Of a DNA stretch of 64,000 nt, positions 16,961-24,653 are shown piece after piece. The position numbers were made by a program, and so were the translations under genes. The DNA is from an uncultured Chitinophaga sp. GTDB taxonomy: Bacteria > Bacteroidota > Bacteroidia > Chitinophagales > Chitinophagaceae. The notes beneath the pieces are model-generated. The model had not been told where the DNA came from. It saw only the letters and a program-made list of their open reading frames with translations, and made no database searches. Within the stretch, counting starts at the first letter, position 1. Each line of letters begins with the position of its first letter. The stretch covers positions 580,603 through 644,602 of the forward strand of contig NZ_CABHOU010000025.1 in assembly GCF_902168175.1 (NCBI RefSeq), given 5' to 3'.

Positions 16961-17021
16961 GGAAAAATCCCCTTTTTCGAAACGTACCGGATATTCCCCT
17001 TAAGCCAGGGGGGATTTTTCC
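16961..17021. repeat. Inverted repeat between the two divergent units
   Basis: GGAAAAATCCCC (16961-16972) and GGGGATTTTTCC (17010-17021) are perfect 12-bp inverted copies. The left copy is itself close to a palindrome (GGGG-N6-CCCC). A related GGAAAAAACC lies at 16939-16948, and CCTGTAT follows near both outer copies. The repeats sit in the 247-bp gap between the caspase gene and the divergent 168-aa gene and look like operator sites. Confidence 0.5.
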
Positions 17022-17118
17022 TGTATTCAAAGTCAGGTGATTTTTGTAGTCAAAATCATCGATAGTTTCGCTTCGTTAAATTCATTTAAACCTCATTCTT
17101 TGAACAAAAAACTACATT

Positions 17119-17625
17119 ATGCAACGTTATGTAACAGCCAAGCCCCTTCCCTTTTTCTATGTTGGAAAACAGGTGTCTAACGACAGGATTACCCGCTTTA
17201 AAAATCAAAAGCACACACTGTTGAGCCAGGCACTGGGCAAGTCCGACACCAGGTCGATCTGGTACTCCAAAGAACATTTTGTAAAGCTGTTGGAAGAAAT
17301 CGAATTTGCCGGTGGCGATGGTGTCAGGATCTCAATGGGTATGTATGAAGAAGGGCACGAGTTTGCCGGACAATTATGCCTGTTATTTAACAGTACTCGC
17401 CCGGAAACCGTTGGGAATACACTTATTCATAGCACTGTTGTGCTGGAAAACGAACCGGACTTCGCTGAAAGGTCATCTTTGCCAAGGGAAATCATTCAAT
17501 TTCCTGGCGATGGCACGACCACAGACATCCGGGACTTCAATTTGGGTTCCCCTTGTCCACCCCGCTGTGAGGACGATGGAGATGGTGACGATGACGGGGA
17601 AGGCGGAGATGGCGGAGGTAATTAG
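17119..17625 (+). CDS. Conserved hypothetical protein with acidic, glycine-rich tail
   Basis: The 168-aa product has a compact domain (about 18-125) and a low-complexity tail. The core has WYSKEHFVKLLEEI followed by GGDGVRISMGMYEEGHEFAGQLCLLF and a THSTVVLENEP-like segment. I recall this WxS-x-DG-R-I pattern from many uncharacterised Bacteroidota proteins encoded near histidine-kinase genes. The tail has CPPRC (146-150) followed by a run of Asp, Glu and Gly to the end, which could bind metal or stay disordered. It starts a four-gene run with the 7-TM protein (25-base gap), kinase and response regulator. Confidence 0.7.
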   Translation: MQRYVTAKPLPFFYVGKQVSNDRITRFKNQKHTLLSQALGKSDTRSIWYSKEHFVKLLEEIEFAGGDGVRISMGMYEEGHEFAGQLCLLFNSTRPETVGNTLIHSTVVLENEPDFAERSSLPREIIQFPGDGTTTDIRDFNLGSPCPPRCEDDGDGDDDGEGGDGGGN

Positions 17626-17650
17626 TAAATAACATTTTGTAAATTAGAAG

Positions 17651-18337
17651 ATGCTGCATCACCTCCTGGGATATGAATATGCATATCTTCTTCCACTGTT
17701 GCTTAGCGCCATTTTTTGTCTGAAAATGTTCCGGCAAAAATGGCCTAAGCAATATCGGACTTTGGCCATACTTATCATTGTATCACTTGCAATAGAAGTT
17801 TTTGCCATTGCATGGAAATGGTATCTGTACGACATGTTCATTCCGGCTTATAAAAAGAGTAATCTTTGGATTTACAACGTGTTTGTTACTATCAGGCTTG
17901 CCATATTACTGGTGCTTTTTTTCCAGAGCATGGAGTCTAAAAAGATCAAAAAAGTAATATTACTTGGCGGGCCTCCAATAGTACTTTTCGGCCTTGTTAA
18001 CTATATCAGTATACAGGGCCCTCACCAGTACAATACCTACAGTGTGATCTTCGCACATATTCCGATCATCGTTCTGTGTCTTTGCTACTTCAGGCAATTA
18101 TTAGGGGCAGATAAGATACTTGAACTGCACAAAGAACCTATGGTATGGCTGGTGTTAGGCACTTTTGTTTACCATGTTGCATCGCTGCCGTTCCTCATTA
18201 TGCTTAACTTTCTTAACATGAAAAGTTCGAACTTATCTATGCTTTTTCTCCCAATAAACGACACACTCAATCTCATAATGTGTTCTTCCTATCTAATTAG
18301 TTCAATATGCAACCCACAACAGACTCCACAGCGCTAA
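17651..18337 (+). CDS. Seven-TM membrane protein of the sensor module
   Basis: The 228-aa product is mostly hydrophobic, with about seven membrane helices at roughly 10-28, 38-57, 72-92, 101-118, 130-148, 163-184 and 190-212. There is no recognisable enzyme motif. In Bacteroidota, similar short polytopic proteins often precede LytS- or NarX-like kinases. The gene overlaps the histidine kinase by 31 bases, which implies coordinated translation and a shared complex. It may act as the membrane sensor whose signal the kinase reads. Confidence 0.7.
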   Translation: MLHHLLGYEYAYLLPLLLSAIFCLKMFRQKWPKQYRTLAILIIVSLAIEVFAIAWKWYLYDMFIPAYKKSNLWIYNVFVTIRLAILLVLFFQSMESKKIKKVILLGGPPIVLFGLVNYISIQGPHQYNTYSVIFAHIPIIVLCLCYFRQLLGADKILELHKEPMVWLVLGTFVYHVASLPFLIMLNFLNMKSSNLSMLFLPINDTLNLIMCSSYLISSICNPQQTPQR

Positions 18338-19128
18338 CGATTATCGTATCTACCCTCACATTATTATCCCTTTGTATAGCGATTATATGTTTCCTTTTTC
18401 TCTACCAGCGAAAAAGGTTTCGACATCAACATGAGCTGATGGAAGTTCGGGAAGCCTACAATCAAGCGTTGTTTGAATCAAAATTCGCGATCCAGGAGCA
18501 AACCCTGGACCATATTTCGAAGGAACTGCATGCCAATTTCAGCCATCTCGTTTCACTTATCAATATTAATCTTTCCGAAATATTACCACAGATACCCGAT
18601 AACCAAAGAGAGAACGTGATTGAAACAAAATCGCTGGCCAAGCAATTAATGAGCGATCTGAAGGCATTAAGCGCTAATCTGAACACAGACCATATTATTC
18701 ATATCGGAGTTGGCAAGGCGCTTGAGAACGAACTAAACCGGCTTTCAAAAACAAAAAAATACAAGATAACCTTCATCGTTACCGGCGACGCATATAGATT
18801 ATCAGCTGAACATGAAATAATACTCTTCCGACTCTGCCAGGAAGTGCTTAACAATGTGGTAAAGTATTCCAAAGCCTCTGCAGTTTCGGCCACTCTCGCC
18901 TTTTCCAACGATCACTTTTCATTGACTATTTCCGACAATGGAATTGGCTTTAATGTAGAACGTGCATTGAATCAAAGTGGAGATAAGCAGAGTACAGGTT
19001 TATTGAATATGCAGAAACGGGCCTCCCTGATAAATGCAAAATTCAGCATCCTTAGCCAGGTAGGAAAAGGTACGTTGGTGACCATTGATACCCCTAACCC
19101 GGAAATACAAAAAACATCCATTTTATGA
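18307..19128 (+). CDS. Membrane-anchored sensor histidine kinase
   Basis: The 273-aa protein has one N-terminal membrane helix (about 8-32), then a helical dimerisation region with SKELHANFSH, where H75 is the likely phospho-acceptor. A GHKL ATPase follows (about 150-265) with the N box EVLNNVVKYS, the G1 box DNGIGFN and the G2 box TGLLNMQKRA. This is the NarX/DesK-like class. With almost no extracellular part, it must take its input from a partner, plausibly the 7-TM protein encoded just upstream. The response-regulator start overlaps its stop by four bases (ATGA). Confidence 0.9.
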   Translation: MQPTTDSTALTIIVSTLTLLSLCIAIICFLFLYQRKRFRHQHELMEVREAYNQALFESKFAIQEQTLDHISKELHANFSHLVSLININLSEILPQIPDNQRENVIETKSLAKQLMSDLKALSANLNTDHIIHIGVGKALENELNRLSKTKKYKITFIVTGDAYRLSAEHEIILFRLCQEVLNNVVKYSKASAVSATLAFSNDHFSLTISDNGIGFNVERALNQSGDKQSTGLLNMQKRASLINAKFSILSQVGKGTLVTIDTPNPEIQKTSIL

Positions 19129-19793
19129 GAACAGGCAACACAAAGCTAAATATTGCAGTAGTCGATGATCATAACTTATTTCGTAAGGGGTTGATCAAAC
19201 TAATTATGTTGGGAGATACTAAAAACAAATACAACATTTTATTTGAAGCGGAAAATGGCATCGACCTCCAAGGAAAAATGATGCAACCCCCATTTCCCCA
19301 TATTATTTTGATGGACATTGACATGCCCGATGCCGATGGATTTGAGGCGGTGGAATGGTTACAACGCACCCACCCCGACATCAAAGTACTGGTAATCTCT
19401 ATGGTGGAGGCCGAAGCATCCATTTTGCGGATGCTCCGGCTTGGCGTAAAGGGCTATCTTTCAAAAGATATTGAAGTAGAAGATATGCATATGGCGTTGG
19501 AAGCAATTGCCAACAATGGGTTTTATTATTCAGATGTAGCGGCAGAAATACTAAATCAAAATTTAAGTAAATCCGGTAAAACGGAAAGCACTTCTATATA
19601 TCTATCTGAAAATGAGCGTGAGTTCCTAAAGCTTGCTACCACAGACATGACCTATCAGCAAATAGCCGACAAAATGCACTTAAGCTTTAAAACAATTGAC
19701 GGTTACAGAGAGGATTTGTTTAAGCGCCTGCATGTGAAAAACAGAGTAACGCTGGCACTTTATGCGGTGAAGCATGGTATTGTTACGTTGTGA
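19125..19793 (+). CDS. LuxR/NarL family response regulator
   Basis: The 222-aa protein has a receiver domain (about 8-130) with VVDDH, the phospho-acceptor D64 in LMDIDMP, and the switch residues S-M and K in VKGYLSKDI. A LuxR-type helix-turn-helix follows (about 155-215; NEREFLKLATTDMTYQQIADKMHLSFKTIDGYREDLFKRL). It should be phosphorylated by the kinase encoded immediately upstream and bind DNA. Its target is unknown, but the inverted repeats at 16961-17021 are good candidates. It ends the four-gene plus-strand module. Confidence 0.92.
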   Translation: MRTGNTKLNIAVVDDHNLFRKGLIKLIMLGDTKNKYNILFEAENGIDLQGKMMQPPFPHIILMDIDMPDADGFEAVEWLQRTHPDIKVLVISMVEAEASILRMLRLGVKGYLSKDIEVEDMHMALEAIANNGFYYSDVAAEILNQNLSKSGKTESTSIYLSENEREFLKLATTDMTYQQIADKMHLSFKTIDGYREDLFKRLHVKNRVTLALYAVKHGIVTL

Positions 19794-19862
19794 TGGAGGA
19801 GTGGGATGAGGTTAGCTTATGCTGTACTTATTGATATCCTTTGTACATTTAGATTATCTATT

Positions 19863-20276
19863 ATGAAAACAGTCACCTTATACCGCCCCATAGGATTACA
19901 AGAGTTTTTACTAATTGCGAATGCTAAATTTAAAGCCTTCCCTCCAAGGCTATCCTGGCAACCGATCTTTTACCCGGTATTAAATCAACAATATGCTGAG
20001 CAAATTGCCTTTGAATGGAATACGAAAGATAGCGGCTCCGGCTATTGTGGTATCATCACACGTTTCATCATCAGCGAGTCATTATACCAGAAATATGAAG
20101 TGCAGAACGTAGGTGGCGATATTCACAATGAATTATGGGTACCGGCTGAGGAGTTGGATGCTTTCAACAATGATTTACAGGGGGATATAGAAATTCTTAA
20201 AACATTCCTGGGAGAAGAGTATGTTGCGCCGGCGGATTTAGTTTTGGCAAAGATGATAGCGGATCTGGCTCGATGA
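19863..20276 (+). CDS. Small conserved protein, labelled in some genomes as ADP-ribosylation/crystallin J1
   Basis: From ATG 19863 the product is 137 aa (MKTVTLYRPIG). The region FPPRLSWQPIFYPVLNQQYAEQIAFEWNTKD, then GYCGIITRF and VGGDIHNELWVPAEEL, is a conserved pattern found in many bacteria and in mixed annotations. It lacks an ADP-ribosylglycohydrolase active site, so the function cannot be given. The frame opens at 19806 with an unrelated leader; the internal ATG is preferred because homologues begin at TLYRP. It stands alone, 69 bases after the response regulator. Confidence 0.6.
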   Translation: MKTVTLYRPIGLQEFLLIANAKFKAFPPRLSWQPIFYPVLNQQYAEQIAFEWNTKDSGSGYCGIITRFIISESLYQKYEVQNVGGDIHNELWVPAEELDAFNNDLQGDIEILKTFLGEEYVAPADLVLAKMIADLAR

Positions 20277-20330
20277 TTAAGATGTAGATGGGATCCGTTC
20301 TGTAGCTTTTTTTACATTGCATTCAAAAAC

Positions 20331-20361
20331 AAAAGGCTTCCAGAATATCTGAAAGCCTTTT
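20331..20361 (-). terminator. Terminator downstream of the tRNA
   Basis: AAAAGGCTT (20331-20339) pairs with AAGCCTTTT (20353-20361). On the minus strand the stem is followed by TTTTTGTTTTT. It lies 7 bases beyond the tRNA 3' end and terminates it. Confidence 0.7.
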
Positions 20362-20367
20362 ACCGTG

Positions 20368-20441
20368 TAGCGAGATCGGGAGTTGAACCCGAGACCTTTG
20401 GGTTATGAATCCAACGCTCTAACCACCTGAGCTACCTCGCC
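20368..20441 (-). tRNA. tRNA with anticodon CAU (elongator Met, or Ile2)
   Basis: The 74-nt gene folds as a normal cloverleaf. The 7-bp acceptor stem has two G-U pairs (positions 1-72 and 7-66). A D arm, a T arm with TCGGG-TTCAACT-CCCGA, and an anticodon loop TTCATAA are present. CCA is not encoded. The initiator features (unpaired 1-72, GGG/CCC in the anticodon stem) are absent. CAU could be elongator methionine or lysidine-modified isoleucine; Met is more likely. The last anticodon-stem pair is A31-C39, a mismatch. Confidence 0.9.
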
Positions 20442-20507
20442 ATTTCCCCTTAAGGGAGTGCAAAGATAAAGGCAAAAATTTATAAATCAAAAGAGATTTT
20501 TGAAAAG

Positions 20508-22613
20508 TTAATAATTCAGTATCTCACGGATCAATGCTGTTACCTTTTCGGCGTTGGGTAACATCTGTTTTTCGAGCTCCATATTTAGTGGTACTGCCGG
20601 TAAATCCTGCGCGCCGAAGGTGTAAACGGGTGCGTCCAGTTGGCGGAAACAGATTTGCTGGATGCGGGCGGCCAGGGATTGAGCGAATGAGTTGTTGAGT
20701 TGCTCTTCTGTAAGTACCAGGCATTTCCCATGTTTCTTCACGGTTTCAAATACCAGCGCTTCGTCTAGTGGGAACAGTGTTCGGAGATCCACTATTTCTA
20801 TACTGCCGGGAAAATGGGCGGCGGCGGCTTTGGCCCAATACACACCCATGCCGTAAGTAATGATGCACATTGAATTTCCATTCTGCATTTCCGCGGGCGA
20901 AGCTGCTAATACCACGTTTCCTTTCCCAAGAGGAATTATATAGTCTGCATCCGGCTCTATTGTCATAGCGTCCTGGGTGCCGGGGACTTTGCTCCAATAA
21001 AGACCCTTATGCTCCAGCATGATCACAGGGTTGGGATCGAGGAAGGCGGCTTTCATGAGACCTTTCATATCGGCCGCGTTGGAAGGATAAACGACTTTGA
21101 TACCTTTGATGCTCAGCAGCGTTGTTTCCACGCAACCTGAGTGATAAGGGCCACCGCCGCCGTAGGCACCAATGGGCACGCGGATAAGGGTTTGCACGGG
21201 AAACTTGCCGGCGGTGAGGTAACAGGATTTGGACACTTCGCACACCAACTGGTTAAAACCCGGATAGATGTAATCTGCGAACTGTACCTCTACGATCGGC
21301 TTCGCCCCTACTGCGGATAGTCCTACGGTACTGCCTATAATATATGCTTCCTGGATGGCGGTGTTGTACACGCGCTGCGCGCCGAATTTGTCGCCAAGCG
21401 TAGCAGCTTCCCTGAATACGCCTCCTAAACGTGCGCCCACATCCTGTCCGTACAAGATAGCCTCCGGATACTGTTGCATAATTTCTTCTACTGCGTGAAG
21501 TGCCGCATCCACCATCACCACTTTCGCTGCCCCTGCTGGCTTACGAACTCCTTTTTCGGCTGTTACAGGTGTTGGAGCAAATACATGATCACGCACCGTA
21601 CCTACGTCCGGATCGTCGGCGAGGCGGGCCATTTCAAATTGAGACGCAATATATTTAACTGTTTCTGCCTGAATATCGGCCAGTACACTTTCCTGTACAT
21701 CCTTTTCCAGCAAACGGTGATAAAGCCGGCGGAAAGGGTCATTTTGGGCGTGTGAGGCAAGGTTGTCGGGGCTTCTGTACCATTCTTTACGAACGCCTGA
21801 AGTATGGTGGCCAAGTAATGGCACTTTTGCATGCACGAGTATCGGTTTTCGCTCGGCACGAACATATTCGATGGCGGTTTGCATGGCGTGGTAGCTTTCT
21901 TCGAAATCGCTGCCATCTACCCTTAACCTTTCCATTCCTTTGAAACCTGCTGCGTATTCATATGCGTCCATCGCGCGGGCTTCCGCTCCGGTTACAGAAA
22001 TCCCCCAGTCATTATCCTGCACCAGGTAGATAACAGGCAATTGCTTCAATACGGCGAACTGCCACGCTTCGCTCACCTCTCCTTCTGTAACGCTGCCGTC
22101 TCCTAAGGAACATAATACCACAGGCCGCTCTTCTCCCACCATCAACCCACTATTTTCCAAATATTGGACCCCCTGTGCCATACCCGTAGCGGGAATTACC
22201 TGCATTCCTGTAGCACTGCTCTGGTGTGGGATCTGCGGTTTATCAGCCTGCCGACTCGACGGATGGCAATAATACGAACGGCCGGCGCTGAACGGATCGT
22301 CTTTTTTGGCGAGTAGTTGCAGCATGAGTTCGTAAGGGGTAAATCCCATAGCCAGCATCATACTATCGTCGCGGTAATATGGACTAACATAATCGCAGGG
22401 TTTCATTAAAAGCCCGACCGCTATCTGGATAGCTTCGTGGCCGCGGGAGGTAGAATGAACGTATTTACAAATAGTGCGGTTGGCCTCATACTTTTCTGTC
22501 ATAGCCGAAGCCATGCACATAAGCCGGTAAGCGCGAAGTAATAAAGCCTTCTCGCGGTCGTGGCGGCGATGCGCCGCTTTCAAAGTTGGAGTGCTTATAC
22601 TATCTTTAATCAC
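20508..22613 (-). CDS. Fused E1 alpha-beta subunit of a branched-chain/2-oxoacid dehydrogenase
   Basis: The 701-aa protein joins both E1 subunits. The alpha part (about 1-345) carries the thiamine diphosphate motif GDGSVTEGE (171-179) with N201 downstream, and RGHEAIQIAVGLLMKPCDYVSPYYRDD. A linker (about 348-363) leads to the beta part (about 364-701) with LYGQDVG, IQEAYIIGSTVGLSAVGAKPIVEVQFADYIYPGFNQLV and RVPIGAYGGGGPYHSGCVE. The E1 enzyme decarboxylates a 2-oxoacid and passes the acyl group to lipoyl E2. No E2 or E3 gene is adjacent. A MarR gene is divergent, with a palindrome between them. Confidence 0.92.
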   Translation of the reverse strand: MIKDSISTPTLKAAHRRHDREKALLLRAYRLMCMASAMTEKYEANRTICKYVHSTSRGHEAIQIAVGLLMKPCDYVSPYYRDDSMMLAMGFTPYELMLQLLAKKDDPFSAGRSYYCHPSSRQADKPQIPHQSSATGMQVIPATGMAQGVQYLENSGLMVGEERPVVLCSLGDGSVTEGEVSEAWQFAVLKQLPVIYLVQDNDWGISVTGAEARAMDAYEYAAGFKGMERLRVDGSDFEESYHAMQTAIEYVRAERKPILVHAKVPLLGHHTSGVRKEWYRSPDNLASHAQNDPFRRLYHRLLEKDVQESVLADIQAETVKYIASQFEMARLADDPDVGTVRDHVFAPTPVTAEKGVRKPAGAAKVVMVDAALHAVEEIMQQYPEAILYGQDVGARLGGVFREAATLGDKFGAQRVYNTAIQEAYIIGSTVGLSAVGAKPIVEVQFADYIYPGFNQLVCEVSKSCYLTAGKFPVQTLIRVPIGAYGGGGPYHSGCVETTLLSIKGIKVVYPSNAADMKGLMKAAFLDPNPVIMLEHKGLYWSKVPGTQDAMTIEPDADYIIPLGKGNVVLAASPAEMQNGNSMCIITYGMGVYWAKAAAAHFPGSIEIVDLRTLFPLDEALVFETVKKHGKCLVLTEEQLNNSFAQSLAARIQQICFRQLDAPVYTFGAQDLPAVPLNMELEKQMLPNAEKVTALIREILNY

Positions 22614-22647
22614 TGTAAGACTGTTTTGGTGGAATCAGTAACAAAAA

Positions 22648-22669
22648 AATAGTTGTCTTAGCAACTATT
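22648..22669. promoter_or_regulatory. MarR-type operator palindrome
   Basis: AATAGTTG (22648-22655) and CAACTATT (22662-22669) form a perfect 8-bp inverted repeat with a 6-nt spacer. It lies in the 77-bp gap between the E1 gene and the divergent MarR gene. The size and TTG-N-CAA core fit MarR dimer sites. Confidence 0.6.
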
Positions 22670-22690
22670 GCTACTACAAACATAAGCAAT

Positions 22691-23128
22691 ATGCCCGATA
22701 CTTTTGTCAGTAATCCATCTTTTTTTAAGCTGGATGCGACCCTGAAAAAGCTGCGTAACTATTGGCAGAAAACCTTCGATGATCAGAAAAAGGACATCAC
22801 GGTAGACCAATGGCTGCTGCTGGAAAACATTTATAAGTTTAAACGAATTACGCACAATGAGCTTGCGCGCGAAGCGGCGAAGGATATTACCACGGTATCG
22901 CGGATCATTGAACTGCTTGTAAAAAAGGAGTTAGTGGAGAGAGAAGTATCGAAGGAAGACCGAAGGAAGGTGTTTCTTACGCTCACAGAAGCCGGGGTGA
23001 GCAAATACAAGGACGTGAGGCCAATTGTACTGGATATGCGTAAAATTGGATGGAAAGATCTTACTGAGGATGATTATAAAGAACTAACCAGGATACTGGA
23101 TGCTATTTATGCAAATGTTCCGACCTGA
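22691..23128 (+). CDS. MarR family transcriptional regulator
   Basis: The 145-aa protein has the winged-helix layout of MarR: an N-terminal helix, DQWLLLENIYKFKRITHNELAREAAKDITTVSRIIELLVKKELV, and the wing REVSKEDRRKVFLTLTEAG. It should bind as a dimer to the palindrome just upstream, repressing itself and possibly the divergent E1 gene. The effector ligand is unknown. A strong terminator follows at 23141-23178. Confidence 0.9.
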   Translation: MPDTFVSNPSFFKLDATLKKLRNYWQKTFDDQKKDITVDQWLLLENIYKFKRITHNELAREAAKDITTVSRIIELLVKKELVEREVSKEDRRKVFLTLTEAGVSKYKDVRPIVLDMRKIGWKDLTEDDYKELTRILDAIYANVPT

Positions 23129-23140
23129 GTAAAACGATAA

Positions 23141-23178
23141 AAAGGGAGAGAGCATTGTGCATGTTCTTCTCTCCCTTT
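23141..23178. terminator. Bidirectional terminator between marR and FAH genes
   Basis: AAAGGGAGAGA (23141-23151) pairs with TCTCTCCCTTT (23168-23178) in a perfect 11-bp stem. It lies between two convergent genes (the MarR stop at 23128 and the FAH-family stop at 23189) and can serve both, though T runs are short. Confidence 0.65.
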
Positions 23179-23188
23179 CTACATGATG

Positions 23189-23800
23189 CTATTTGATCAT
23201 AAATTCCAGCAAGCTGTCGTTTTCGATAAAAGCCTCAAGTTTATCGCCTATTTGTACTGGTCCAACACCTTCGGGCGTACCAGTAAAAATGAGATCTCCA
23301 ATGTTGAGTGTAAAGAACCTTGAAATGTAAGCTACCAGTTGATCGAATGAGAAAAGGAGATCTTTCGTATTTCCTTGTTGTGCAATTTCCTTGTTTTTGT
23401 AAAGGCAGAAATTGATATCATTCTTTTCAGTGGTTTGCTCTAATGGAATAAATTTACCTACTACCGCCGAGTTGTCGAAGGCTTTGGCAATTTCCCAGGG
23501 GAGCCCCTTTGCTTTTTGTTTTTCCTGCAAATCGCGGGCTGTGAAATCAATACCTACAGATATAGCATCATAATACCGGGATGCGAATTTTTCCTGGATA
23601 TGCTTCCCATTTTTGGAAACGCGTAAAACCAGTTCGCATTCAAAATGAAGATTGTCCGTAAACTCCGGATAGTAAAATGGATGGTTATTTTGCAATAAAG
23701 CATTCTTGGGTTTCATGAAAATCACGGGCTCGGATGGCACTTCGTTCTTTAATTCTTCTGCATGTTTGGCATAGTTTCTTCCAACGCAGATAATTTTCAT
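23189..23800 (-). CDS. Fumarylacetoacetate hydrolase (FAH) family protein
   Basis: The 203-aa protein is a compact FAH-fold enzyme. It has IICVGRNYAKHAEEL at the start, the metal-binding E-x-E in HFECELVLRV and D in GIDFTARDLQ, and DLIFTGTPEGVGPVQIGDKLEAFI at the end. The short form is typical of bacterial acylpyruvate hydrolase or oxaloacetate decarboxylase-like members. The exact substrate is undetermined. It has no metabolic partner genes next to it. Confidence 0.9.
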   Translation of the reverse strand: MKIICVGRNYAKHAEELKNEVPSEPVIFMKPKNALLQNNHPFYYPEFTDNLHFECELVLRVSKNGKHIQEKFASRYYDAISVGIDFTARDLQEKQKAKGLPWEIAKAFDNSAVVGKFIPLEQTTEKNDINFCLYKNKEIAQQGNTKDLLFSFDQLVAYISRFFTLNIGDLIFTGTPEGVGPVQIGDKLEAFIENDSLLEFMIK

Positions 23801-23999
23801 AATGCGTATTTTGTAAGGTTAATAAAGCCTATGGTTAAATCCATAGTCCATCTTTAATGTACCATTCTGTGCGCTAAAACCCACCCTCGCTCAAAAGCGC
23901 GGACCGGATCATTATACTGTCAATGAAACATCTATCATGGTCTATAGTGGTTAAGGTTGGGGGAACCTTTAAGCATGAAATATACAATTTCCTCACGAA

Positions 24000-24569
24000 T
24001 CAAAAAGTGAGGTTATTGTAATTATTCATAGTTCGTTGTGTTCCAAGGGCTGCAAAGCTCTCAATGATTTCGCAGCTCTTATCTATTTTCTGTAAAACGA
24101 GTGGCATTTCATCATTTTTCCACTTTCCCAACACAAAATCTACCTGGCGTCCTTTGGGATAATTATTGCCGATACCAAACCTCAGCCTGGGGTATTGATT
24201 GGTGCCCAATACTTCCTGAATACTTTTGAGGCCATTGTGTCCGGCGTCGCTACCACCGGGGCGAATACGTATTGCTTCGAGGGGCAGGGCCAGATCGTCC
24301 ACAATCACAAAAATGTTCTCTACAGGAATCTTCTCCTTGTCCATCCAGTATTTAACTGCTTTCCCGCTTAAGTTCATGTAGGTGGTAGGCTTAATAAGCA
24401 AAAACGTTTTGCCTTTCCATTTACATTCAGCGATATCGGCAAGCCTGTCCAGATTAAAAGAAACGCTGTGCTTACGGGCGAATGCATCTACCACATCGAA
24501 ACCGATATTGTGACGAGTGTTCGCATACTCCATGCCAATGTTTCCTAATCCAACAATTAAATACTTCAT
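24000..24569 (-). CDS. pth: Peptidyl-tRNA hydrolase
   Basis: From ATG 24569 the product is 189 aa, the normal length. It cleaves peptidyl-tRNA released from stalled ribosomes. The fold signature KYLIVGLGNIGMEYANTRHNIGFDVVD contains N10 and the catalytic H20; VDDLALPLEAIRIRPGGSDAGHNGLKSI holds the conserved Asp and the GGSxGHNGL motif. The frame extends nine codons further up, but the chosen start gives the family's N-terminus. It lies downstream of the L25 gene with a terminator between, a common neighbour pair. Confidence 0.95.
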   Translation of the reverse strand: MKYLIVGLGNIGMEYANTRHNIGFDVVDAFARKHSVSFNLDRLADIAECKWKGKTFLLIKPTTYMNLSGKAVKYWMDKEKIPVENIFVIVDDLALPLEAIRIRPGGSDAGHNGLKSIQEVLGTNQYPRLRFGIGNNYPKGRQVDFVLGKWKNDEMPLVLQKIDKSCEIIESFAALGTQRTMNNYNNLTF

Positions 24570-24603
24570 AAACAGGTCTTCGTAATCTGCTATCAAAAAT
24601 AAA

Positions 24604-24631
24604 AAGCCCGGCGAACAATATAGCCGGGCTT
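24604..24631 (-). terminator. Terminator after ribosomal protein L25
   Basis: AAGCCCGGC (24604-24612) pairs with GCCGGGCTT (24623-24631); on the minus strand TTTTTATTTTT follows. It is 22 bases after the L25 stop. Read-through into pth is still possible. Confidence 0.8.
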
Positions 24632-24653
24632 AAAATATAAATATTTTATCAAT

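Noticed and set aside
18307..18337. Frameshift or fusion between the 7-TM and kinase genes
   Set aside because: The 31-base overlap is in different frames, both proteins are complete, and overlapping sensor genes are common.
11052..20441. Island inserted at the tRNA gene
   Set aside because: I looked for a second copy of the tRNA 3' end near 10-11 kb and found none, and no integrase is present, so an attachment site is not supported.
23801..23999. Possible small RNA or riboswitch in the gap between the FAH and pth genes
   Set aside because: Only short weak stems (for example TATGG/CCATA and AAGGTT/AACCTT) are present and no known riboswitch core.
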